Shown piece by piece: positions 35,612 to 45,185 of a stretch of DNA of 64,000 nucleotides. Each line of letters begins with the position of its first letter. Positions within the stretch are counted from its first letter, which is position 1. The DNA is taken from positions 311,583-375,582 of the forward strand of contig CABJAV010000002.1 of assembly GCA_902363675.1 (NCBI GenBank). Direction: 5' to 3'. The position numbers and the translations under genes were made by a program. The notes below the pieces were generated by a model, which was not told the origin of the DNA, did no database searches, and saw nothing but the letters and a program-made list of their open reading frames with translations. The stretch comes from Lachnospiraceae bacterium. Its GTDB lineage: Bacteria; Bacillota; Clostridia; Lachnospirales; Lachnospiraceae.

Positions 35612-36868
35612 ATGAATCTGGAAGTATTATGTAAGACAGCACATGATGATAGAATTAAAGTGGGTATGCTGGATACCGATGTAAAGAATGAAACACTGCG
35701 CAGGGCAGCGGACAAAATTCTTTCCCATGAGGAAGAAATTCTCGCAGCGAATGCAGTGGATGTTACGAATGGAAAAGAGCGCAATATGCCGGCAGGTCTT
35801 TTGGACCGCCTGACGTTAAATCATGACCGATTGGAGGGTATGGCAGATGGACTTCGCCAGATTGCTAAATTAGATGATCCGATCGGAGAAGTTCTTTCCA
35901 TGAAAAAGCGTCCAAATGGTCTGATCATAGGCAAGCGTCGTGTGCCAATCGGTGTTATTGGCATTATTTTTGAGGCACGCCCGAACGTTACATCCGATGC
36001 GTTTGGTTTATGCTTTAAGGCTGGAAACTGCGCAATTTTAAAAGGCGGCAGTGATGCAATTCATTCCAATATCGCGATTGTTTCTGCAATGCAGGAGGCA
36101 CTTGATGAAATGAATATTCCAAAAGGCACATTAAGTTTGATTGAAGCTACCGATCATGAGACCACGAATGAGTTCATGAAAATGAAACAGTATGTGGACC
36201 TGTTGATTCCAAGGGGGGGCAGTGGTCTTATCCAGACCGTCGTAAATAATGCTACGATTCCTGTGATTGAAACAGGAACCGGAAACTGTCATGTGTATGT
36301 AGACGAGTATGCCGATCTGGATATGGCAGTCGATATTATCCGCAATGCAAAGACACAGCGTATCGGTGTGTGCAATGCCTGCGAGTCTATTGTGGTACAT
36401 CGTGCTGTGGCAAAAGAATTTTTGCCAAAACTGTATGCGGCATTAAAAGAGTATGATGTGCAGATGCGCGGAGATGATGCTGCTGTAGAATATTTAGGAA
36501 CAGAGAAACCTCTGGTTACAAAGGCAACTGAGGAAGACTGGGGAAAAGAATATCTGGATTATATTTTGTCAGTGAAAATTGTAGACAGTCTTGAAGAAGC
36601 AATTGCCCACATTAACAAATACAATACTTCCCATTCGGAGGCTATTGTTACCAGAGATTATGATATTGCACAGAAATTCTTAGAGGAAGTGGATTCTGCA
36701 TGTGTTTATGTTAATGCATCCACACGATTTTCTGATGGAAATGAATTTGGATTTGGTGCAGAAATCGGAATCAGTACACAGAAACTTCACGCGAGAGGTC
36801 CGATGGGCTTAGAAGCGTTGACCAGCTATAAATACATTATTTATGGCAATGGCCAGATTCGCCCATAA
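35612..36868 (+). CDS. proA: Glutamate-5-semialdehyde dehydrogenase
   Basis: 418 residues, full length. It reduces glutamyl-5-phosphate in proline synthesis. The aldehyde-dehydrogenase fold shows [21 protein letters not shown], and the catalytic Cys is in [19 protein letters not shown] precedes the ATG. It follows proB, DUF896 and the cyclo-ligase in one transcript; proC is not in the window. Confidence 0.97.
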   Translation: MNLEVLCKTAHDDRIKVGMLDTDVKNETLRRAADKILSHEEEILAANAVDVTNGKERNMPAGLLDRLTLNHDRLEGMADGLRQIAKLDDPIGEVLSMKKRPNGLIIGKRRVPIGVIGIIFEARPNVTSDAFGLCFKAGNCAILKGGSDAIHSNIAIVSAMQEALDEMNIPKGTLSLIEATDHETTNEFMKMKQYVDLLIPRGGSGLIQTVVNNATIPVIETGTGNCHVYVDEYADLDMAVDIIRNAKTQRIGVCNACESIVVHRAVAKEFLPKLYAALKEYDVQMRGDDAAVEYLGTEKPLVTKATEEDWGKEYLDYILSVKIVDSLEEAIAHINKYNTSHSEAIVTRDYDIAQKFLEEVDSACVYVNASTRFSDGNEFGFGAEIGISTQKLHARGPMGLEALTSYKYIIYGNGQIRP

Positions 36869-36890
36869 TAAAAAGATAGACGAGGATAAC

Positions 36891-38327
36891 ATGAGAGATT
36901 TAGAACAGAATACACTGACTGGAGCAGAAGAAACAAAACTTCAGTATGATTACATTGAAAAGGCAAAATCTTATATAAAAGAAAAAGAGGAACGGCTCGG
37001 ACGTAAACTTACCTGTTGCGTGAAAACGTTTGGCTGTCAGATGAACGCGAGAGATTCGGAAAAACTGGTTGGAATTCTTACGGATATCGGATATGTTGAG
37101 ACAGAGGATGAGCATGCAGATTTTGTCATCTATAATACCTGTACGGTAAGGGAAAATGCCAATAACAAGGTCTATGGACGTCTTGGCTATTTATCCAATT
37201 ACAAAAAGAAAAATCCGGAGATGATGATCGCACTTTGTGGCTGTATGATGCAGGAGCCTACCGTTGTTGAGAAAATCCGAAAGTCTTATCGTTTTGTAAA
37301 CCTTATTTTTGGAACACATAATATCTATAAGTTTGCAGAATTGTTGTGCCGTAGCATGGAATCTAACTCCATGATTGTTGACATATGGAAAGATACGGAC
37401 AAAATCGTAGAAGATTTACCAATCAAGCGTAAATTCTCGTTTAAATCCGGAGTCAACATTATGTTCGGATGTAATAATTTCTGTAGTTATTGTATTGTTC
37501 CGTATGTACGTGGACGTGAGCGCAGCCGTGAGCCAAAAGACATCATCCGCGAGATTGAAGGTCTGGTTGCAGACGGTGTGTGTGAAGTTATGCTTTTGGG
37601 ACAGAACGTAAATTCTTATGGAAAGAATCTGGATACACCGGTCACGTTTGCAGAATTACTGCGGGAAGTAAATAAGATTGAGGGATTAAAACGAATCCGT
37701 TTCATGACTTCACATCCGAAGGATTTGTCAGATGATTTGATTCTTGCGATGAAAGAGTGTGACAAAGTCTGCAAGCATATGCATCTGCCTTTACAGTCGG
37801 GAAGTTCACGTATTTTAAAAATCATGAATCGTCATTATGATAAGGAACAGTATCTGGAAATTGTCCGCAAACTTCGTGAAGCAATACCGGATATTGCTCT
37901 GACGACCGATATTATCGTCGGCTTTCCGGGAGAGACAGAAGAAGATTTTATGGAGACACTGGATGTTGTAAAACAGGTAGAGTATGACAGTGCATTTACT
38001 TTTATTTACTCCAAACGAACAGGAACGCCTGCTGCAGCGATGGAGAATCAAGTGGATCCGGCAGAGGTGAAAGCACATTTTGATATGTTACTGAAGGAAG
38101 TGCAGGCAATCAGCACAAGAAAAGCAATGGAACTGGAAGGAAAAACGGTCGAGGTTCTGGCAGAAGAACAAAATGAGCAAGATGCCTCTCTGATTACCGG
38201 ACGTCTTTCTAATAATGCGGTTGTGCATTTCCCAGGAGATACCAGTATGATTGGTAATCTGTATATGGTAAAACTTGTAGAATGCAAGGGATTTTATTAT
38301 ATTGGAGAAGTTGTAGCCGATGCATAG
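36891..38327 (+). CDS. miaB: tRNA-2-methylthio-N6-isopentenyladenosine synthase
   Basis: 478 residues. This radical-SAM methylthiotransferase modifies A37 of tRNAs reading UNN codons. UPF0004 domain cysteines are in TFGCQMNARDSE, YNTCTVRE and ALCGCMMQ, the radical-SAM CxxxCxxC is in GCNNFCSYCIVPY, and a C-terminal TRAM domain ends the protein. The start at 36891 has CGAGG 5 bases ahead; the frame is open from 36843, but that part lies mostly in proA. It is followed by an 8-base overlap with the next gene. A second MTTase, rimO, lies at 57711. Confidence 0.96.
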   Translation: MRDLEQNTLTGAEETKLQYDYIEKAKSYIKEKEERLGRKLTCCVKTFGCQMNARDSEKLVGILTDIGYVETEDEHADFVIYNTCTVRENANNKVYGRLGYLSNYKKKNPEMMIALCGCMMQEPTVVEKIRKSYRFVNLIFGTHNIYKFAELLCRSMESNSMIVDIWKDTDKIVEDLPIKRKFSFKSGVNIMFGCNNFCSYCIVPYVRGRERSREPKDIIREIEGLVADGVCEVMLLGQNVNSYGKNLDTPVTFAELLREVNKIEGLKRIRFMTSHPKDLSDDLILAMKECDKVCKHMHLPLQSGSSRILKIMNRHYDKEQYLEIVRKLREAIPDIALTTDIIVGFPGETEEDFMETLDVVKQVEYDSAFTFIYSKRTGTPAAAMENQVDPAEVKAHFDMLLKEVQAISTRKAMELEGKTVEVLAEEQNEQDASLITGRLSNNAVVHFPGDTSMIGNLYMVKLVECKGFYYIGEVVADA

Positions 38328-38703
38328 AAAATTTGGCAGAAATGACGTCATTTTAATTGTATGTCTGATTTTACTGTGTCTTGTTGCCTACGGTGGCATA
38401 CGTCTGTTTGGTGCAAAAAAAGGAAACGAAGTTACCATTACAAAGGATGGACAAGTGTATGGAACCTATGCGCTCAATGAGAACCAGACGATAGAAATTA
38501 CAGACAAGGACGGTAAGGTTACGAACACCCTGGTGATTGCGGATGGAAAGGCGGATATGAAGGATGCAGACTGTCCGGATCGCCTGTGTGTCAAGCAGAA
38601 GGCAATTTCCAGACAGAATGAGAATATTGTCTGTCTGCCAAATAAAATTGTGGTCACAGTGACAGAATCTGATGCGAAGGGAGTGGATGGCTTTGCACAA
38701 TAA
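38320..38703 (+). CDS. NusG domain II-containing membrane-anchored protein (EetA-like)
   Basis: 127 residues. One N-terminal membrane helix (about 10-30, DVILIVCLILLCLVAYGGI) leads to an extracytoplasmic domain matching NusG domain II. This holds the typical KMKDADCPDRLCVKQ-like segment with a conserved Cys pair and the late ENIVCLPNKIVV. Despite its name the domain is unrelated to transcription in this family. It overlaps miaB by 8 bases and a Gx-transporter gene by 17. Such pairs occur in Firmicutes and, from memory, match EetA and EetB of the Listeria flavin-based extracellular electron transfer locus. Confidence 0.8.
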   Translation: MHRKFGRNDVILIVCLILLCLVAYGGIRLFGAKKGNEVTITKDGQVYGTYALNENQTIEITDKDGKVTNTLVIADGKADMKDADCPDRLCVKQKAISRQNENIVCLPNKIVVTVTESDAKGVDGFAQ

Positions 38704-39205
38704 GAAAGACAATCGCATCCGCAAAACTGCGTTTATGGGTCTTTTTCTGGCACTTGCCATGATCTGCAGCTATATCGAGACGCTGATTCCATTTTCAGTT
38801 GGAATCCCGGGCATAAAACTGGGGCTTGCCAATATTGTCGTTGTGCTTATGCTGTATTCTGTTGGAACAAAAGAAGCGTTGCTTGTTTCGTTGCTTCGCA
38901 TTGTGCTGGTGGGAATATTGTTTGGAAATGCATTCAGTATTCTTTATTCATTAAGTGGCGGAATACTTAGTTTGCTTGTGATGTTTCTTATGAAAAAAAC
39001 AGACAAATTCAGTTGTGTTTCGGTTAGTATCACAGGTGGAATCAGCCATAATATCGGGCAGATTATCGTTGCTGCATGGATTGTAAACAGCTACAATGTG
39101 TTCTTTTATGTGCCTGTACTTCTGTTTGCAGGTCTGGTGACAGGACTTTTGATTGGCGTGATTGCAAAAGAAGTGATTGTGCGATTAAAGAATATAACAT
39201 TATAA
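38687..39205 (+). CDS. Gx transporter family membrane protein (EetB-like)
   Basis: 172 residues from the chosen start, about five membrane helices with the GIKLGLANIVVVLML motif. It is the family often labelled heptaprenyl diphosphate synthase component I, although that function is unproven for most members. AAGGGAG (38677-38683) lies very close to ATG 38687; an upstream ATG 38672 or a TTG at 38693 is possible. It overlaps the NusG-domain gene, and ruvA follows after 18 bases. Confidence 0.75.
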   Translation: MALHNKKDNRIRKTAFMGLFLALAMICSYIETLIPFSVGIPGIKLGLANIVVVLMLYSVGTKEALLVSLLRIVLVGILFGNAFSILYSLSGGILSLLVMFLMKKTDKFSCVSVSITGGISHNIGQIIVAAWIVNSYNVFFYVPVLLFAGLVTGLLIGVIAKEVIVRLKNITL

Positions 39206-39223
39206 GTATAAAAGAGGAAAATT

Positions 39224-39835
39224 ATGTACGCATACATAAAAGGTGAACTTGCTGAAATAAACACAGATCATATTGTTATCGAAGCGGGCGGAATCGGATA
39301 TCAGGTGTTCATTTCATTACAGACGTTTGATTATCTGCCATCGGTTGGTGAGAATCTTAAAATATACACTTACTTATATCTGCGGGAAGATGCCATGATT
39401 CTGTATGGTTTTCTGACAAAAGATGACCTGGAATTGTTCAAGCTTTTGATATCGGTCAGCGGAATTGGTCCAAAAGGAGGTCTGGCTATTTTATCGACGC
39501 TCGAAGCGGATGATTTGCGCTTTGCCATTTTATCCGGAGATGCCAAGGCGATTTCAAAAGCACCGGGTGTGGGTGGAAAAACTGCGCAGCGTGTGATTCT
39601 GGAACTGAAGGACAAATTAAGCCTTGAAGATGCTTTTGAGGCAAAAACCGAACATGTACAGAAAAATGCGGCTGCTGCAGGTGGCAGTGTGAAAAATGAT
39701 GCGGTTATGGCGCTTACTGCACTGGGCTATTCTTCGACGGAGAGTCTCAAAGCGGTTTCGGCGGTAGAGATTACAGAAGATATGGATGTGGAAGAAGTGC
39801 TCAAAGCAGCATTGAAGCATTTGTCGTTGTTTTAG
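39224..39835 (+). CDS. ruvA: Holliday junction branch migration protein RuvA
   Basis: 203 residues. The N-terminal OB domain (MYAYIKGELAEI) and tandem helix-hairpin-helix motifs (SVSGIGPKGGLAIL and KAPGVGGKTAQRVILELKDKL) bind the junction. A C-terminal three-helix domain contacts RuvB. ruvB starts 35 bases later. The pair is cotranscribed with the miaB cluster as far as spacing shows. Confidence 0.97.
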   Translation: MYAYIKGELAEINTDHIVIEAGGIGYQVFISLQTFDYLPSVGENLKIYTYLYLREDAMILYGFLTKDDLELFKLLISVSGIGPKGGLAILSTLEADDLRFAILSGDAKAISKAPGVGGKTAQRVILELKDKLSLEDAFEAKTEHVQKNAAAAGGSVKNDAVMALTALGYSSTESLKAVSAVEITEDMDVEEVLKAALKHLSLF

Positions 39836-39870
39836 ATCGTGATAGAAATTAGATGGGAAGATAGGTTGTT

Positions 39871-40869
39871 ATGGCAAAACGAGTGATTTCCACGCAGATG
39901 CAGGAAGAAGATATAAAGATTGAAACTTCTCTTCGTCCGCAAACGCTGGAGGATTATATCGGACAGGAAAAAATCAAAGACAGTATGAAAGTCTATATTG
40001 ATGCGGCAAAAGCACGTGGTGAAGCTTTGGACCATGTTCTGTTTTATGGACCGCCAGGACTTGGAAAAACAACGCTTGCAGGAATTATAGCCAACGAAAT
40101 GGGATCGCATCTGAAAGTGACTTCCGGACCTGCAATTGCCAAACCGGGTGAGATGGCAGCGATTTTAAATAATCTTGCAGATGGGGATATTTTGTTTGTT
40201 GACGAGATCCATCGTTTGAACCGGCAGGTGGAAGAGGTGCTGTATCCGGCGATGGAAGACTATGCGATTGATGTAATGATTGGAAAAGGCGAATCGGCAA
40301 GATCTATCCGTCTTGATCTCCCGAAATTTACACTGGTGGGTGCCACAACACGTGCAGGTATGTTGTCTGCACCGCTGCGTGACCGATTTGGTGTTGTCAG
40401 TCATATGGAGTACTATACGGTGGATGAACTGAAGACAATCATTTTGCAGTCGGCCCATGTGTTAAACGTTGAAATTGACGACAAAGGTGCATACGAACTT
40501 GCACGCAGATCCAGAGGAACCCCGCGACTGGCGAACCGGTTGTTAAAACGTGTCAGGGATTTTGCGGAAGTCAAGTACGATGGCAGAATCACATATGAAG
40601 TTGCGGCATTTGCATTGGATTTGCTTGAGGTCGATAAGATGGGATTGGATCAGAACGACCGCAATATCATTCTTACCATTATCGATAAATTTGACGGAGG
40701 ACCGGTCGGCCTGGATACGCTTGCAGCATCCATCGGCGAGGATTCCGGCACGATTGAGGATGTGTATGAACCGTATCTCGTGAAAAATAATTTTATTAAC
40801 CGTACCCCAAAGGGAAGAGTCGCTACGTCCTTTGCCTATGAGCATTTCGGACGGACGCAAAATGCGTGA
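39871..40869 (+). CDS. ruvB: Holliday junction branch migration helicase RuvB
   Basis: 332 residues. AAA+ motor of branch migration. Walker [12 protein letters not shown], Walker B FVDEIHRL, sensor 1 [17 protein letters not shown] and the arginine finger region are all intact. The C-terminal winged helix ends EHFG. The ribosome site is poor (GGAAGATAGG). It directly follows ruvA, and ruvC is not nearby. Confidence 0.97.
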   Translation: MAKRVISTQMQEEDIKIETSLRPQTLEDYIGQEKIKDSMKVYIDAAKARGEALDHVLFYGPPGLGKTTLAGIIANEMGSHLKVTSGPAIAKPGEMAAILNNLADGDILFVDEIHRLNRQVEEVLYPAMEDYAIDVMIGKGESARSIRLDLPKFTLVGATTRAGMLSAPLRDRFGVVSHMEYYTVDELKTIILQSAHVLNVEIDDKGAYELARRSRGTPRLANRLLKRVRDFAEVKYDGRITYEVAAFALDLLEVDKMGLDQNDRNIILTIIDKFDGGPVGLDTLAASIGEDSGTIEDVYEPYLVKNNFINRTPKGRVATSFAYEHFGRTQNA

Positions 40870-40875
40870 TAGCGG

Positions 40876-40904
40876 TTGCATTTCCATGGGAGTAAGCTTA
40901 TAAT
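40876..40904 (+). promoter_or_regulatory. Promoter of zapA
   Basis: TTGCAT (40876-40881), a 17-base spacer and perfect TATAAT (40899-40904), in the gap between ruvB and zapA. Confidence 0.8.
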
Positions 40905-40939
40905 ACAAGAGTGATGTTCGGAAAACGGGAGGAAAAAAG

Positions 40940-41398
40940 ATGGCAGCTAAGACGAGTGCAGAAGTAGTAATTGACGGAAAAGTATATACATTGAGCGGCT
41001 ATGAAGGAGAGGAATATCTTCAGAAGGTGGCAGCTTATATCAACAATAAAATCAGCGAGTTCGATGGTATAGAAGATTACCGGCATATTCCTCTTAATAT
41101 GAAAAATACATTGATTCAGTTGAATATTGCAGATGATTATTTTAAAGCAAAAGCACAGGTCGAAAAATTAGAGCGTGATTTGGAGAACAAAGAGAAGGAA
41201 CTTTATGATTTAAAGCATGATCTCATTTCTAATCAGGTAAAAACAGAGAGTGCAGAGACTTCGGTCAAGGAGCTTGAAGCCAAAAACAAAGAGCTTCTTT
41301 TGAATAAAGCAAGACTTGAAGCAGCACTGGAAGATAAGCTTCTGGATGGAAAAAAGGATAATCATGCCAAGGATTCATCCAAGAATAATCAAAAATAG
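40940..41398 (+). CDS. zapA: Cell division protein ZapA with long coiled coil
   Basis: 152 residues. The N-terminal ZapA domain (VVIDGKVYTLSGYEGEEYLQKVAAYINNKI) tightens FtsZ protofilament bundles. The rest (about 65-140) is a heptad coiled coil ending in a Lys/Asn-rich tail. It is longer than B. subtilis ZapA (85) because of this coil, a form common in Clostridia. AGGAGG-like GGGAGG lies ahead of the ATG. It has its own promoter and terminator. Confidence 0.9.
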   Translation: MAAKTSAEVVIDGKVYTLSGYEGEEYLQKVAAYINNKISEFDGIEDYRHIPLNMKNTLIQLNIADDYFKAKAQVEKLERDLENKEKELYDLKHDLISNQVKTESAETSVKELEAKNKELLLNKARLEAALEDKLLDGKKDNHAKDSSKNNQK

Positions 41399-41411
41399 AA
41401 CAAGCATATAG

Positions 41412-41444
41412 AACTGTCGTTGATGCGGCAGTTTTTCTTTTTTA
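41412..41444 (+). terminator. Intrinsic terminator after zapA
   Basis: 8-base stem AACTGTCG (41412-41419) with CGGCAGTT (41426-41433), one G-T wobble, then TTTTTCTTTTTT-type tract. Confidence 0.8.
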
Positions 41445-41508
41445 CAGAATCATACCATATTTAAATAAAATTTAATAATGGTTTAATGAATGAACGGGAA
41501 ATTTATAG

Positions 41509-41514
41509 TATAAT
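41509..41514 (+). promoter_or_regulatory. Perfect -10 hexamer ahead of the U32 gene
   Basis: TATAAT at 41509-41514 without a good -35 at the right distance. If used, transcription would begin near 41521, at or beside the ATG at 41522, so translation might start further downstream. Confidence 0.4.
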
Positions 41515-41521
41515 AAAGAAC

Positions 41522-43792
41522 ATGAGTGAAAAAATGACGCAGATGAATGATAGGAAAAATAATAATGTGAATACAGACAATAGAGAAAACGTGCGTGGAT
41601 TCGAATTGCTTGCGCCGGCAGGATCTTTGGAGATTTTTAAGGCAGTTATTGCTGCAGGTGCAGATGCGGTATATGTTGGTGGTGATTTGTTTGGTGCCCG
41701 TGCATATGCGAACAATTTTTCGGAAGAAGAACTTCTTGAGGCAATTGATTATGCACATTTGTTTGGAAGAAAAGTATATTTGACAGTTAATACGCTTTTA
41801 AAGAATGCGGAACTTACCAGAAAACTTTATGATTATATTCTGCCTTTTTATCGGAGAGGACTCGATGCTGTGCTGGTGCAGGATATGGGAGTGCTTTCTT
41901 TTATCCGTGAATATTTTCCGGATCTTCCAATCCACACAAGTACGCAGATGACCATTACCGGCGTGGAAGGCGCTCGAATGCTGCAAAGTCTTGGGGCTGA
42001 GAGAATCGTGATGGCGCGTGAAGTTTCTTTATCGGAGATGAAAGAAATTTACGATCAGACAGGTGTAGAACTGGAAGCGTTTGTACATGGTGCGCTTTGT
42101 TACTGTTACTCGGGACAGTGCCTGTTTAGCAGTATGCTTGGCGGACGAAGCGGAAACAGAGGGCGGTGTGCGCAGCCCTGCCGTCTTGCATATTCCGTTT
42201 TGGATGAAAATCATAATACCTATGAAAAAGAAAGCTTTGTATTGAGCCTGAAAGACATGTGCGGTATTGAAGATTTGAATAAACTATGGGAAGCCGGTGT
42301 ATACTCTCTTAAGATTGAAGGGCGTATGAAGCAGGCACCGTATGCAGCCGGCATTGTTTCCTTTTATCGAAAATATATTGATCGTTTTCTGGCACAGAAG
42401 AAGAAAGAAAACGTTCCGGTTGAAAAGCAGGATATGCAGGATATTCTGGCATTAGGCAATCGATGCGGTTTTACGGATGCGTACTACAGCCGGCAGAACG
42501 GACCGGATATGGTTACTTTTGTGAAGCCAAGCTATGAAAAAACGAAACAGGGACTTCAGGAAAAGATTATAGAAACCTATGTGACCAATCCTAAAAAAGT
42601 TCCGGTAACAGGAGTCGTTTCGCTTTCGGTTGGAAAACCAGCCTCCTATGAACTGACGTATCATGGGGAGACTTTCCGTACAGAGGGCATGGGAGTGATG
42701 GAAGCACAAAAGAAGCCATTGAATGAGGCTGATGTTGCGCAGCGTATGGCAAAAACCGGGGATACATTTTTTGAAGTTACCGATTTGAAAGTGCATTTGG
42801 GAGAAAACGTATTTTTACCAAATGGCGCATTGAACCAGTTGCGAAGAGACGCTTTTTCCATGTTACAGGAGAAAATGTTAGAACCGTATTATCACTGCTC
42901 GGAAAAAACAATGGGAGATGAAAAGTCAAAAAACTTAAATGGACACAGAAATGTAGAAAATGAACCGACGATAGTTTGTCTGACCGAAAAAAGAGAACTT
43001 CTTTCTGTATTACTGAAAAAAGAATTTGTATCTGCAATTTATCTGGATTTTGCAGCCTATGGAAGAACGCATTTTATGGATGAACTTGCAGAGGATGTTG
43101 CAAAGATAAAGAAAGCAAAGAAACAGGCATTTTTTGCTATGCCGAGAATTTTCCGGAATGAGATTGCAGATTGGTTTGTGTCTCTTGCAAACGACTTACA
43201 GAATCTGCAGCTGGATGGCATTCTGGTTCGTGGTTACGAAGAACTGGCTTATTGCAGACAATATCTGCCGGAATGTAAAATGATTACGGATCAGAATGTA
43301 TATACGTACAATGATCGGGCACAGCAATTTTTCGCAGAGGCAGGTGTATGGGCGAATACCGTTCCAATTGAGCTGAATCGCGGTGAGATTATGCATCGTG
43401 ATAATCAAAGAAGTGAAATGATTGTTTATGGATATTATCCGCTTATGACAAGTGCACAGTGCGTGCATAAAAATACGAAAGCCTGTGACAAATGTCCGAC
43501 AATCACTTATTTAAAAGACCGTTATCAGGCACAGTTCCCGGTGAAAAATTATTGCAGTGCCTGCTACAATGTGGTGTATAATTCGCTTCCTGTGATGCTG
43601 TTTTCTAATATACGTGAACTGCAGAAAGCGGGACTTCGGACATTTCGCCTGGATTTCACAATGGAGTCCGAAAAGATGACAGGAAATGTAATGAATCTTC
43701 TGGAAGAGTTTTTATATGAAGATCGCAGACAGTATCCGGAACAGTGGAAGGAACATTATACCAACGGGCATTATAAAAGAGGAGTAGAGTAG
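41522..43792 (+). CDS. U32-family protein, RlhA/TrhP-like RNA hydroxylation factor
   Basis: 756 residues from the chosen start. The U32 domain begins FELLAPAGSLEIFKAVI and carries the cysteine signature of the family, HGALCYCYSGQC and GRCAQPCR. In RlhA and TrhP this holds an Fe-S cluster needed for 5-hydroxylation of 23S rRNA C2501 or tRNA U34. A long C-terminal region resembling the RlhA extension ends with a second Cys set (ACDKCP and NYCSACYN). Although called peptidases, well-studied members modify RNA. The start is uncertain: ATGs at 41486, 41522, 41534, 41543 and a GTG at 41567 are all in frame and none has a strong ribosome site. Confidence 0.82.
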   Translation: MSEKMTQMNDRKNNNVNTDNRENVRGFELLAPAGSLEIFKAVIAAGADAVYVGGDLFGARAYANNFSEEELLEAIDYAHLFGRKVYLTVNTLLKNAELTRKLYDYILPFYRRGLDAVLVQDMGVLSFIREYFPDLPIHTSTQMTITGVEGARMLQSLGAERIVMAREVSLSEMKEIYDQTGVELEAFVHGALCYCYSGQCLFSSMLGGRSGNRGRCAQPCRLAYSVLDENHNTYEKESFVLSLKDMCGIEDLNKLWEAGVYSLKIEGRMKQAPYAAGIVSFYRKYIDRFLAQKKKENVPVEKQDMQDILALGNRCGFTDAYYSRQNGPDMVTFVKPSYEKTKQGLQEKIIETYVTNPKKVPVTGVVSLSVGKPASYELTYHGETFRTEGMGVMEAQKKPLNEADVAQRMAKTGDTFFEVTDLKVHLGENVFLPNGALNQLRRDAFSMLQEKMLEPYYHCSEKTMGDEKSKNLNGHRNVENEPTIVCLTEKRELLSVLLKKEFVSAIYLDFAAYGRTHFMDELAEDVAKIKKAKKQAFFAMPRIFRNEIADWFVSLANDLQNLQLDGILVRGYEELAYCRQYLPECKMITDQNVYTYNDRAQQFFAEAGVWANTVPIELNRGEIMHRDNQRSEMIVYGYYPLMTSAQCVHKNTKACDKCPTITYLKDRYQAQFPVKNYCSACYNVVYNSLPVMLFSNIRELQKAGLRTFRLDFTMESEKMTGNVMNLLEEFLYEDRRQYPEQWKEHYTNGHYKRGVE

Positions 43793-43793
43793 G

Positions 43794-45185
43794 ATGGTTC
43801 ATTTAATTGTACAGGCATCGAAATATATTATGATCCTGTTGTTTATGATATACACCTATGAATGTTTTCATGTATTTCGTTTTAATGACGATGAAGAAAG
43901 GCAAAATCATATATACCATGTGCAAAGAATATTGCTTTTTACGATTCATTTTGATGCGTTTCTGGTTTTATATCTGACATCGGAAGATAAACAGATGATC
44001 GCATTCTATCTGATGCAGGTCGTGCTATTGGGTGCAATCATTCTCTCGTATCATTTGTTTTACAAACATGCGTCGGAACTTGTGCTGAACAATATGTGTA
44101 TGTTGATTTGCATTGGCTTTATCATATTGACGAGATTGTCTTTTGAAAAAGCATTTCGACAGTTTATTTTTGTGGGAGCCGGATTTTTTATCGCTTTACT
44201 TATCCCGCTGATTTTACAGAATATGTCGGTTTTCCGAAAAATGACGTGGATCTATGCAGTGGTTGGAATCGGGGCACTGCTTGTCGTTGCGGTGGCAGGA
44301 CAGACGAGCTATGGAGCAAAATTGTCACTTTCGATTGGTGGAATCTCAATTCAGCCATCCGAATTTGTAAAGATACTGTTTGTTTTGTTTATTGCATCGA
44401 TGCTGTATAAGAAACAGGATTTTCATCAAGTGATGATCACAAGTGTCATTTCAGCATTTTTTGTGCTTGCGTTAGTGGCATCTAAGGATTTGGGTGGTGC
44501 ATTATTGTACTTCTTTACTTATCTGGTGATGGTTTATGTTGCAACCCGCAAATTTACATACTTCGGTGCAGGAATCCTGGCAATGAGCCTTGCGGCGGTG
44601 ATCGGATACAAAATCTTTTCACATGTGCAGACACGCGTGCTTGCGTGGTCAGATCCGCTTCGTGTAATTGATAATGAAGGTTATCAGATTTGTCAGTCGT
44701 TGTTTGCGATAGGAACAGGAGGGTGGTTTGGACTCGGACTCAATCAGGGAATGCCGAATAAGATTCCGGTAGTTTCGAAGGATTTTATTTTTGCAGCAAT
44801 CTCAGAAGAAATGGGTGGTGTTTTTGCACTGTGCCTGATTATGGTATGTGTCAGCTGCTTTTTTATGATCATGAATGTGGCAATGAAGTTGCGGGATAAT
44901 TTTTACCGGCTTGCGGCTGTCGGGCTTGGAACACTGTATGCGCTTCAGGTATTTCTGACAATCGGTGGAGTGATCAAATTTATTCCTTCGACTGGTGTGA
45001 CACTTCCGCTGGTAAGTTATGGAGGAAGTTCCCTTCTTTCTACGTTGATTGTCTTTGGAATCATTCAGGGACTGTATATTATGCAGTTTGATGACCGGGT
45101 GCAAAAAAAGGAACAAAGGAAAAAAGGAGGCAGCACATATGGAAAAGCACAAAAACAAAAAGCAGCAAGTGCGCGTAAGAAATAA
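43794..45185 (+). CDS. FtsW/RodA/SpoVE (SEDS) peptidoglycan glycosyltransferase
   Basis: 463 residues. SEDS proteins polymerise lipid II. Core motifs are GGISIQPSEFVKI, SKDLGGALLYF (with the catalytic-type Asp) and SKDFIFAAISEEMG, and VTLPLVSYGGSS. There are about three extra membrane helices before the core, as in actinobacterial RodA, and a basic Lys/Ala tail. The paired transpeptidase gene starts 47 bases inside its end, which argues for an obligate SEDS-PBP pair. Assignment to elongation, division or sporulation cannot be made from sequence. Confidence 0.9.
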   Translation: MVHLIVQASKYIMILLFMIYTYECFHVFRFNDDEERQNHIYHVQRILLFTIHFDAFLVLYLTSEDKQMIAFYLMQVVLLGAIILSYHLFYKHASELVLNNMCMLICIGFIILTRLSFEKAFRQFIFVGAGFFIALLIPLILQNMSVFRKMTWIYAVVGIGALLVVAVAGQTSYGAKLSLSIGGISIQPSEFVKILFVLFIASMLYKKQDFHQVMITSVISAFFVLALVASKDLGGALLYFFTYLVMVYVATRKFTYFGAGILAMSLAAVIGYKIFSHVQTRVLAWSDPLRVIDNEGYQICQSLFAIGTGGWFGLGLNQGMPNKIPVVSKDFIFAAISEEMGGVFALCLIMVCVSCFFMIMNVAMKLRDNFYRLAAVGLGTLYALQVFLTIGGVIKFIPSTGVTLPLVSYGGSSLLSTLIVFGIIQGLYIMQFDDRVQKKEQRKKGGSTYGKAQKQKAASARKK

